A DNA stretch of 64,000 nt from contig NZ_SRUU01000002.1 of NCBI RefSeq assembly GCF_004791585.1, forward strand, positions 186,001 through 250,000, given 5' to 3'. Within the stretch, counting starts at the first letter, position 1. The number at the start of each line of letters is the position of its first letter. This document shows positions 48,008-55,293 of this stretch, piece by piece. The notes beneath the pieces were generated by a model. The model made no database searches. It had not been told where the DNA came from and worked only from the letters and a program-made list of their open reading frames with translations. The position numbers were made by a program, and so were the translations under genes. This DNA is from Mesorhizobium sp. M1C.F.Ca.ET.210.01.1.1 (GTDB taxonomy: Bacteria > Pseudomonadota > Alphaproteobacteria > Rhizobiales > Rhizobiaceae).

Positions 48008-48460
48008 ATGGCTTTGTTGATCGAAGGCGAGGAGCGGATCGCCGCACCCGTTGAGAAAGTGTGGAAAGCCCTCAACGATCCGGACATTCTCAAAGAGGCG
48101 ATCCCCGGCTGCAAGAGCCTGGAAAAGAAATCCGACACCGAGATGTCCGCCACCGTGGTGCTCAAGATCGGACCGATAAAGGCGACCTTCAACGGCGAGG
48201 TGACGCTGAAGAACCTCAAGCCGCCGCACTCCTATACCATCCAGGGCGAAGGCAAGGGCGGCATCGCCGGCTTCGCCAAGGGCGGCGCCGATGTGACGCT
48301 CACCGCCGACGGCGCCGACACGACGGTGCTGAAATACGCCGCCAAGGCCGATGTCGGCGGCAAGATCGCGCAGCTCGGTAGCCGGCTGATCGAATCGACC
48401 TCGAAGAAGCTGGCCGGGCAGTTCTTCTCGACGTTCGGCGAGAAAGTCGGCGCCGCTTAG
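48008..48460 (+). CDS. CoxG-like SRPBCC family protein
   Basis: A 150-residue START/SRPBCC-fold protein related to CoxG (carbon monoxide dehydrogenase subunit G): GEERIAAPVEKVWKALNDPDILKEAIPGCKSLEK at the N-terminus and KYAAKADVGGKIAQLGSRLIESTSKKLAGQFF at the end. CoxG helps recruit or mature molybdenum hydroxylases at the membrane. No CoxLMS genes lie in this window, so it is an orphan here. It lacks the long C-terminal membrane tail of some CoxG proteins. ATG 48008 has a GGGAGG site. Confidence 0.88.
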   Translation: MALLIEGEERIAAPVEKVWKALNDPDILKEAIPGCKSLEKKSDTEMSATVVLKIGPIKATFNGEVTLKNLKPPHSYTIQGEGKGGIAGFAKGGADVTLTADGADTTVLKYAAKADVGGKIAQLGSRLIESTSKKLAGQFFSTFGEKVGAA

Positions 48461-48528
48461 CTGGCGCCGCGCCTGAACAACACTCGGTTATCTAGCGCGG
48501 GCCGCCCTCATCCGCCGGCCAGGCAGGC

Positions 48529-49713
48529 CTACTCGAACACGATCGAGGGCACCGCGGCTTCGGCCGCGCCGCGCTCCTCCTGGACCCTGTCCCAGACCTT
48601 CGAGGCGATGTCGCGATAGATCTTGGCCTCGGCGCCATCCGGCTTGGAGGCGACGACTGGAGTGCCGGCGTCCGAGCTTTCGCGGATGCCCATTTCGAGC
48701 GGCACTTCGCCGAGGAAGGTGACGCCGAGGCGCTCGGCCTCGCGGCGCGCGCCGCCATGGCCGAAAATGTCGTAGCGCTTGCCGGTGTCGGGAGCGAGGA
48801 AGTAGCTCATGTTCTCGACGATGCCGAGCAGCGGCACGTCGACCTTCTTGAACATGTTCAGGCCCTTGCGCGCATCAATCAGCGCCAGATCCTGCGGCGT
48901 CGAGACTATGACGGCGCCGGCGAGCGGCACCTGCTGGGCCATGGTGAGCTGGGCGTCGCCGGTGCCGGGCGGCATGTCGACCACCAGCACGTCGAGCGGC
49001 CCCCACTCGACCTCGCGCAGCATCTGGGTGAGGGCCGACATCACCATCGGGCCGCGCCAGATCATCGGCGTCTCTTCGTCGACCAGGAAGCCCATCGACA
49101 TGACCTTGAGGCCGTAATTCTGCATCGGCTTCAGGACCTTGCCGTCGACGGTCTGCGGCCGGCCATGGATGTTGAGCAGCCTCGGCATCGAGGGCCCGTA
49201 GATGTCGGCATCGAGCACACCGACCTTCAGGCCGTTGGCAGCAAGACCGAGCGCCAGGTTGACGGCGGTGGTCGACTTGCCGACGCCGCCCTTGCCGGAG
49301 GCGACGGCGATGATCGCGTCGATGCCGGGCACGCCGCGCTTGCCGTGGCTGTGGGAGGCGGGCGCCTGCGGGGCGGGACGCTGCGGCGCTGCCTGCGGGG
49401 CAGGCCTCGACGGCGCTGCCTGCGAAGACTGGCGCGGCGGAACCGGCGCTTCCATGCCGCCACCCTTCTTCTCCGCCGTCAGCGCGACGACCGCATTGGC
49501 GACGCCCGGTATGGCCTTGACCACACGCTCGGCGGCGGCGCGCAGCGGCTCCATCTCCTGGGCGCGGGCCGCGGGAACGGTGATCGAGAAGAACACCTTG
49601 GAGTCTGCGATGAAAATCTCGGAGACCAAGCCAAGGTCGACGATATTGCCGGTGAAGTCCGGCCCGTTCACCGTCTTCAGGCGCTCGATGACGATTTCTT
49701 TGGTGACGGCCAT
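48529..49713 (-). CDS. apbC: Mrp/ApbC/NBP35-family Fe-S cluster carrier ATPase
   Basis: A 394-residue P-loop ATPase that carries and transfers [4Fe-4S] clusters. Residues 1 to about 90 form a MIP18/DUF59 domain, then a Pro/Ala/Gln-rich linker (about 95-135), then the deviant Walker A SGKGGVGKST, the DADIYGPSMPRLL loop and MPPGTGDAQLT. The CxxC typical of many Mrp proteins near the C-terminal third is not visible here (VENMSYFLAPDTGKRY has no Cys pair), so cluster binding may differ. ATG 49713 has a GAGGA site. Confidence 0.9.
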   Translation of the reverse strand: MAVTKEIVIERLKTVNGPDFTGNIVDLGLVSEIFIADSKVFFSITVPAARAQEMEPLRAAAERVVKAIPGVANAVVALTAEKKGGGMEAPVPPRQSSQAAPSRPAPQAAPQRPAPQAPASHSHGKRGVPGIDAIIAVASGKGGVGKSTTAVNLALGLAANGLKVGVLDADIYGPSMPRLLNIHGRPQTVDGKVLKPMQNYGLKVMSMGFLVDEETPMIWRGPMVMSALTQMLREVEWGPLDVLVVDMPPGTGDAQLTMAQQVPLAGAVIVSTPQDLALIDARKGLNMFKKVDVPLLGIVENMSYFLAPDTGKRYDIFGHGGARREAERLGVTFLGEVPLEMGIRESSDAGTPVVASKPDGAEAKIYRDIASKVWDRVQEERGAAEAAVPSIVFE

Positions 49714-49941
49714 GATTTTTTCCTCGGGGTTTGGCGTCCAGATAGTGCAGTTTCCCGGCAGAACCAAGCCGTGGAGCAATGGCTCGCCCTGTGTGCTCCG
49801 GAAAACGACGGCTGGTGTCGGGTTTGCCGATCGGGACCCAGAACCCGAACCGGGGCTGGAGCTTGATCATGGCCAAACATGTCGCTCGCGCTATGTCGGT
49901 TACCATCAAGCATCAGCACGAACCGAAGAAGGAGACGGGTC

Positions 49942-50319
49942 ATGCTCGAAAACAGCAATGCGACAGCCAATCTCGCGGTGAAGGACCTGGAGAAGGCCAA
50001 GGCCTTCTATGAAGGCATGCTCGGTCTCAGCCAAGTGGACGACATCGACGGCGAACTGATCGTCTACAAAAGCGGTGACACGCTCATCAACGTCTATCGT
50101 TCGCAATTCGCCGGCACCAACAAGGCGACGGCCGCAACCTGGGCAGTCGGCGACCAGATCGAGCCCATCGTCAAGTCGCTGAGGTCGAAGGGTGTCACCT
50201 TCGAGCACTACAATATGCCCGGCCTTGCGCTCGAGGGCGATATTCACGTCGGCTCCGGCGTGAAGGTCGCATGGTTCAAGGATCCCGACGGCAACATCCT
50301 GAACCTGGTCGGCGAATAG
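49942..50319 (+). CDS. VOC family (glyoxalase-like) protein
   Basis: A 125-residue single VOC module: TANLAVKDLEKAKAFYEGMLGL, INVYRSQFAGTNKAT, and the C-terminal VKVAWFKDPDGNILNLVGE with the metal-ligand Asn/Glu area. It probably acts on a small substrate with a divalent metal; the reaction is unknown. ATG 49942 has a GAAGGAGA site. Confidence 0.85.
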   Translation: MLENSNATANLAVKDLEKAKAFYEGMLGLSQVDDIDGELIVYKSGDTLINVYRSQFAGTNKATAATWAVGDQIEPIVKSLRSKGVTFEHYNMPGLALEGDIHVGSGVKVAWFKDPDGNILNLVGE

Positions 50320-50348
50320 CTGCCGCTGTCAGGCGGATCCGGATCGTC

Positions 50349-51353
50349 TCATCCGGCCAATCGCGTAGCGAGATAGGTCAGCGCCGAGATCGCCGCCGTC
50401 GCCGGCAGCGTGATCACCCATGCCACGACGATGTTGCCGGCAATGCCCCAGCGCACGGCGGAGACTCGGCGCGCGGCGCCGACGCCGATGATGGCGCCAG
50501 TGATGGTGTGCGTCGTCGACACCGGGACGCCGAGCCAGGTGGCGGCAAAGAGGGTTATGGCGCCGCCGGTCTCGGCGCAAAAACCCTGCATCGGGTTCAG
50601 CCGGGTAATCTTGGAGCCCATGGTGTGAACGATGCGCCAGCCGCCGAGCAACGTGCCCAGCGCCAGTGCCGACTGGCAGGTGATGACCACCCACAGCGGC
50701 ACGTAGAAGCTCTGGCCGAGCATGCCTTGCGAATAGAGCAGCACGGCGATGATGCCCATGGTCTTCTGCGCGTCGTTGCCGCCGTGTCCCAGCGAATAGA
50801 GCGAAGCCGAGAAGAACTGCAGCACGCGGAAGGCGTTGTCGACGGCGAACGGAGTCTGGCGCAAGAACAGCCAGGAGACGATGAGAACGAGCACGAGCGC
50901 CAGCACGAATCCGGTGGCCGGCGAGAGCACGATCGCCGCGACCGTCTTGCCCAGCCCGGACCAGACGATGGCGCCCGTGCCCGCCTTGGCGACGCCGGCG
51001 CCAACCAGTCCGCCGATCAGCGCATGCGAGCTGCTCGACGGAATGCCGGCGATCCAGGTGACGATGTTCCAGACGATGGCGCCGACAAGCGCGGCGAAGA
51101 TCACCGCCGGCGTGACGATCTCCGCGTTGACGATGCCCTTCCCCACCGTCTCCGCGACATGCAGGCCGAAGAACAGGAAGGCGATGAAATTGAAGAACGC
51201 CGCCCAGAACACGGCGTAGTGCGGCCTGAGCACGCGGGTGGAGACGATGGTCGCGATCGAGTTGGCGGCATCGTGCAGGCCGTTGAGGAAATCGAAGAAC
51301 AGCGCCACGGCGACAAGGCCGATCAGCAGGGGAAAGGCGATAGTGGCGTCCAT
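50349..51353 (-). CDS. pit: Low-affinity inorganic phosphate transporter Pit
   Basis: A 334-residue PiT-family membrane protein. Both family repeats are present: FLNGLHDAANSIATIVSTRVL at the N-terminus and GGNDAQKTMGIIAVLL in the middle, with about ten hydrophobic segments. It imports phosphate, usually with a cation. It begins two bases after the end of the orfA gene. The same orfA-pit pair is known in Sinorhizobium meliloti, where it is shut down under phosphate starvation by PhoB. I did not find a clear Pho box here. Confidence 0.92.
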   Translation of the reverse strand: MDATIAFPLLIGLVAVALFFDFLNGLHDAANSIATIVSTRVLRPHYAVFWAAFFNFIAFLFFGLHVAETVGKGIVNAEIVTPAVIFAALVGAIVWNIVTWIAGIPSSSSHALIGGLVGAGVAKAGTGAIVWSGLGKTVAAIVLSPATGFVLALVLVLIVSWLFLRQTPFAVDNAFRVLQFFSASLYSLGHGGNDAQKTMGIIAVLLYSQGMLGQSFYVPLWVVITCQSALALGTLLGGWRIVHTMGSKITRLNPMQGFCAETGGAITLFAATWLGVPVSTTHTITGAIIGVGAARRVSAVRWGIAGNIVVAWVITLPATAAISALTYLATRLAG

Positions 51354-51355
51354 CG

Positions 51356-51997
51356 CTACACGTTCTCGATGACGATGCCGCTGATCTCGTTGGCGACGTC
51401 CTCGAAGCGGTCGACGACCTTCTCCAGCTGGCCATAGATCTCCGAGCCGATCAGATAGGCCATGGCATCGCCGTTGCCGTGCTTCCTGAAGAGATCCTTC
51501 AAGCCCTGCTCATGCAGATCGTCAGCGCGCCCCTCGACGCGCATGACCTCCTCGGCGATGGCATTGAGGCGCGCGGCGTTCGCGCCGACCTTGCCGAGCA
51601 GCGGTATCGCCTCGGCGACCAGGCGGGCGGCCTGGACGATGACGCCGCCCATTTCCCGCATCAACGGATCGAACTCCCTCATCTCGAACAGCTTCACGGT
51701 CTTGACGGCCTTGTGCATCGTGTCGATGGCGTCATCCATCGACTGGATCAGATCCTTGATGTCGCCGCGGTCGAACGGCGTGATGAACGAGCGCCTGACG
51801 GCAAGCAGAACCTCCGCGGTGATGACGTCCGCCTCATTCTCGAGTTCGACGATCTTCTGGCTCCAACGCTCGACGTCGTTGCCGGCAAGCAATTGCTCCA
51901 AGGCTTCGGCGCCGCCGACGACAGTGCGCGAATGCCGCTCGAACAGATCGAAGAAGCGATCCTCGCGCGGCAACAACTTGCGAAACCAACCCAGCAT
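51356..51997 (-). CDS. DUF47/PhoU-like Pit accessory protein (OrfA)
   Basis: A 213-residue all-helical DUF47 protein, homologous to the orfA product upstream of pit in S. meliloti. It is thought to regulate the transporter. Features are MLGWFRKLLPREDRFFDLFERH, the internal RGDIKDLIQSMDDAIDTMHKAVKT and GQLEKVVDRFEDVANEI near the C-terminus. ATG 51997 has an AAGGAGG site; the longer frame from 52027 was rejected. Confidence 0.9.
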   Translation of the reverse strand: MLGWFRKLLPREDRFFDLFERHSRTVVGGAEALEQLLAGNDVERWSQKIVELENEADVITAEVLLAVRRSFITPFDRGDIKDLIQSMDDAIDTMHKAVKTVKLFEMREFDPLMREMGGVIVQAARLVAEAIPLLGKVGANAARLNAIAEEVMRVEGRADDLHEQGLKDLFRKHGNGDAMAYLIGSEIYGQLEKVVDRFEDVANEISGIVIENV

Positions 51998-52155
51998 CTC
52001 GTCCTCCTTACCGCGTTTCATCCACATAACCCCATGCAGAGCACGGGAAAACAGGTGAGCCGGCTTAAAAATGTGGACGAGACCCGATTTTGGTTGTGCC
52101 TTGCGAAGCGAGGCGATTTCTCCGACCTTGGACGAACCGTGGCGGATCGTATGGC

Positions 52156-53055
52156 ATGATCGACAAGCTGGAATTCTTTATCGCTCTGGCCAAGGAGGAG
52201 CATTTCGGCCGCGCGGCCGAAGTGTGCGGCGTCACCCAGCCGACGCTGTCGGCCGGCATAAAGCAGCTCGAGGAGCAGTTGGGCGTCATGCTGGTGCTGC
52301 GCGGCTCGCGCTTCCAAGGCCTGACGCCGGAAGGCATGCAGGTGCTGGAGTGGGCGCGCCGCATCGTCGGCGACGCAAGGGCGATGAAGGAAGAGATGCG
52401 GGCGGCGCGTCGCGGTCTGTCGGGGCGCATCCGCATCGCGGCAGTCCCCACCGCTTTGGCCATGGTCGCGCGGCTGACGACGCCGTTTCGCGAAAAGCAT
52501 CCCGGCGTCACCTTTTCGATCCTGTCGCGCACCTCGATCGAGGTGCTGACGCTGCTCGGCAATCTCGACATCGATGCCGGCATCACCTATCTCGACAACG
52601 AGCCGCTCGGGCGGGTGATTAGCGTGCCGCTCTATGAGGAGCGCTACCAACTGATCACCGCGATCGGGAACCCCTATTCCGACCGCGACAAAGTGACGTG
52701 GGCCGAGATCAGCCAGTTGCCGCTCTGCCTGCTGACGCCGGACATGCAGAACCGGCGCATCATCGACCAGCACCTGGCGGAAGCCGGGGTGCAGGTGCGG
52801 CCAACGCTGGAATCCAACTCGATGATCGTGCTGTTCTCGCATATCCGGACCGGCAAATGGTCATCGATCATGCCGCTCAACCTCGCGGAAACATTCGGCT
52901 TTTCGGAACCCATCCGGGCCATCCCGATCGTCGAGCCGGATGCCAGCCACACGGTCGGGCTGGTGGCGGCGCCGCGCGAGCCGCACACGCCGCTGGTGCA
53001 GGCGCTGCTGGACGAGGCAATGGCGCTGGCAGACGATTTCCGCGCCCACCGCTAG
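52156..53055 (+). CDS. LysR-family regulator, OxyR-like, next to formate dehydrogenase (FdsR-like)
   Basis: A 299-residue LysR protein. The N-terminal winged helix is KLEFFIALAKEEHFGRAAEVCGVTQPTLSAGIKQLEEQLG. The effector domain has no Cys pair like that of OxyR (only one Cys, in LPLCLLTP), so peroxide sensing is not expected. It lies directly upstream of fdsG on the same strand, as FdsR does in other proteobacteria. A perfect palindrome 28 bases past its stop is the probable binding site. Confidence 0.88.
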   Translation: MIDKLEFFIALAKEEHFGRAAEVCGVTQPTLSAGIKQLEEQLGVMLVLRGSRFQGLTPEGMQVLEWARRIVGDARAMKEEMRAARRGLSGRIRIAAVPTALAMVARLTTPFREKHPGVTFSILSRTSIEVLTLLGNLDIDAGITYLDNEPLGRVISVPLYEERYQLITAIGNPYSDRDKVTWAEISQLPLCLLTPDMQNRRIIDQHLAEAGVQVRPTLESNSMIVLFSHIRTGKWSSIMPLNLAETFGFSEPIRAIPIVEPDASHTVGLVAAPREPHTPLVQALLDEAMALADDFRAHR

Positions 53056-53082
53056 GCTAGACAATGCGGACCGATCGTCGTT

Positions 53083-53099
53083 GATAGAAATTTTCTATC
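53083..53099. promoter_or_regulatory. ATAG-N7-CTAT palindrome, probable LysR binding site of the fds promoter
   Basis: GATAGAAATTTTCTATC: 8-bp perfect arms around one base, with the T-N11-A core of LysR sites. A second, weaker inverted repeat (TCAGGGG / CCTCTGA) lies at 53125-53141. A rhizobial-type -10 sequence CTATAT is at 53198-53203, about 50 bases before fdsG. Confidence 0.65.
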
Positions 53100-53250
53100 G
53101 AGCAACGAAACGGCTTTATTGATTTCAGGGGTTTCCTCTGATTTCGTAAGGACTTAGCGATATTGCGCCCGGTGCATGCCATTACCCCGAAACCGCTCTA
53201 TATCTAGGGGGTGACATACATTGGGTCGCCACGACCAGGGAGGGCGCTGC

Positions 53251-53730
53251 ATGCCGATGCAGCCTGCAAGTACCGAGATCGCGTCGCGCACGGCGGCGAT
53301 CATCGAGGAGTTGAAGGACCTCGAAGGTCCGCTGTTGCCGATCCTCCATGAGATCCAGGAAGAGTTCGGCCATGTGCCGCAGGCAGCACTCCCGGTCATC
53401 GCCGACGGGCTGAACCTCTCCAGGGCCGAAGTGCACGGCGTGGTCAGCTTCTATCACGATTTCCGCGGCCAGCCGGCCGGCCGGCATGTGCTGAAGCTCT
53501 GCCAGGCGGAAGCCTGCCAGTCGATGGGTTCGGAGGCTGTCGCCGCCAAGGTCAAGCAATTGCTCGGCATCGATTTCCACGGGACCACGCGCGACGGATC
53601 GGTTACACTGGAGCCGGTCTACTGCCTCGGGCTGTGTGCCTGCTCGCCGTCGGCGATGCTGGACGGCGAAGTAATCGGCCGGCTCGACGACGAGAAGATC
53701 GAAGAGATCGTCGCGGAGGTGCGTTCATGA
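53251..53730 (+). CDS. fdsG: NAD-dependent formate dehydrogenase gamma subunit (NuoE-like)
   Basis: A 159-residue thioredoxin-fold [2Fe-2S] protein. Four cysteine ligands are in LCQAEACQSMG and CLGLCACSP. It links electron flow between FdsA and the flavin subunit FdsB in the cytosolic NAD-reducing enzyme. ATG 53251 lies seven bases after GGGAGGG. The stop overlaps the start of fdsB by four bases. Confidence 0.93.
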   Translation: MPMQPASTEIASRTAAIIEELKDLEGPLLPILHEIQEEFGHVPQAALPVIADGLNLSRAEVHGVVSFYHDFRGQPAGRHVLKLCQAEACQSMGSEAVAAKVKQLLGIDFHGTTRDGSVTLEPVYCLGLCACSPSAMLDGEVIGRLDDEKIEEIVAEVRS

Positions 53731-55283
53731 TCCCGCGCATCTACGTCCCTGCCGATTCCGGTGCTTTGGCGCTCGGCGCCGAGAAGGTCGCCAGGGCGAT
53801 CGAGAAGGAGCTCAAGGAGCGCGGCGTCGAGGCCAAGATCGTGCGCAACGGCTCGCGCGGCGCCTATTTCCTTGAGCCGATGGTCGAGGTGGCGACCGCC
53901 GAGGGCCGCGTCGCCTACGGACCGGTCAAGCCGTCGGACGTCAAGGGCCTGTTCGACAGCGGCTTCCTCAAGGGCGGCCCGCACAAGCGCTGGCTTGGCG
54001 CGCCGGACAAGATTCCCTTCCTGGCCAAGCAGACGCGGTTGACCTTCGCGCGTTGCGGCGTCATCGATCCGCTCTCGCTCGACAGCTACAAGTCGCATGG
54101 CGGCCTGAACGGTCTACAGAAAGCTGTGGCGATGACGCCCGCCGACATCGTCAGCCAAGTGACGGAATCCGGCCTGCGCGGCCGCGGCGGCGCCGGCTTC
54201 CCGACAGGCATTAAGTGGAAGACGGTGCTGGATACGGCGGGTGACCGCAAATACATCGTCTGCAACGCCGACGAGGGCGACAGCGCCACTTTCGCCGACC
54301 GCATGATCATGGAAGGCGATCCCTTCGTGCTGATCGAAGGCATGGCGATCGCCGGCATCGCGACCGGCGCGACCAAGGGCTTCGTCTATATCCGCTCGGA
54401 ATATCCGCATGCGGTGGCGACGATGAACAAGGCGGTCGCGATCGCCCGCAAGGCGGGCGTTCTCGGCGCCAACGTGCTGGGCTCCCCCAATACTTTCGAC
54501 ATGGAGATCCGCGTCGGCGCCGGCGCCTATGTCTGCGGCGAGGAAACCTCGCTCTTGAACAGCCTGGAAGGCAAGCGCGGCGTGGTGCGCGCCAAGCCGC
54601 CGCTGCCGGCGATCCAAGGATTGTTCGGCAAGCCGACGGTGATCAACAACGTCATCAGCCTGGCCTCGGTGCCGATCATCATGGACAAGGGCGCCGCCTA
54701 CTACAAGGATTTCGGCATGGGCCGCTCGCGCGGCACGATCCCGATCCAGATCGCCGGAAACGTCAAGCATGGCGGCCTGTTCGAGACGGCCTTCGGCATG
54801 ACGCTGGGCGAGATCGTCGACGAGATCGGCGGCGGCACGGCGTCGGGGCGTCCGGTGAAGGCGGTGCAGGTCGGCGGCCCGCTCGGCGCCTATTTCCCGC
54901 GCGCTCTGTTCGACACGCCGTTCGACTACGAGGCCTTCGCCGCCAAGGACGGGCTGATCGGCCATGCCGGCATCACCGTGTTCGACGACTCGGCCGACAT
55001 GATGAAGCAGGCGCGCTTCGCCATGGAGTTCTGCGCCATCGAGAGCTGCGGCAAGTGCACGCCCTGCCGCATCGGCTCGACGCGCGGCATGGAGGTTCTC
55101 GACAAGGTCGCAGCAGGGATCGAAGCGGAGAAGAACCTCGCTCTGGTCACCGACCTCTGCAACACGATGAAGTTCGGATCGCTCTGCGCGCTGGGCGGCT
55201 TCACACCCTACCCGGTGATGAGCTCGATCACGCATTTCCCCGAGGATTTCAAGCCTGCGCCGGCGCGCGTGGCTGCTGAATAG
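53727..55283 (+). CDS. fdsB: NAD-dependent formate dehydrogenase beta subunit (NuoF-like)
   Basis: A 518-residue protein with an N-terminal thioredoxin-like segment, then the NuoF domain: GLRGRGGAGFPTGIKWK (NADH/FMN binding), YICNADEGDSATFADR-type core (here YIVCNADEGDSATFADR) and C-terminal [4Fe-4S] ligands in ESCGKCTPCRIGSTRGME and a later Cys in LCALGG. It reduces NAD+ with electrons from FdsA. The start at 53727 is coupled to fdsG. Confidence 0.94.
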   Translation: MIPRIYVPADSGALALGAEKVARAIEKELKERGVEAKIVRNGSRGAYFLEPMVEVATAEGRVAYGPVKPSDVKGLFDSGFLKGGPHKRWLGAPDKIPFLAKQTRLTFARCGVIDPLSLDSYKSHGGLNGLQKAVAMTPADIVSQVTESGLRGRGGAGFPTGIKWKTVLDTAGDRKYIVCNADEGDSATFADRMIMEGDPFVLIEGMAIAGIATGATKGFVYIRSEYPHAVATMNKAVAIARKAGVLGANVLGSPNTFDMEIRVGAGAYVCGEETSLLNSLEGKRGVVRAKPPLPAIQGLFGKPTVINNVISLASVPIIMDKGAAYYKDFGMGRSRGTIPIQIAGNVKHGGLFETAFGMTLGEIVDEIGGGTASGRPVKAVQVGGPLGAYFPRALFDTPFDYEAFAAKDGLIGHAGITVFDDSADMMKQARFAMEFCAIESCGKCTPCRIGSTRGMEVLDKVAAGIEAEKNLALVTDLCNTMKFGSLCALGGFTPYPVMSSITHFPEDFKPAPARVAAE

Positions 55284-55293
55284 GAGCTGGCAG

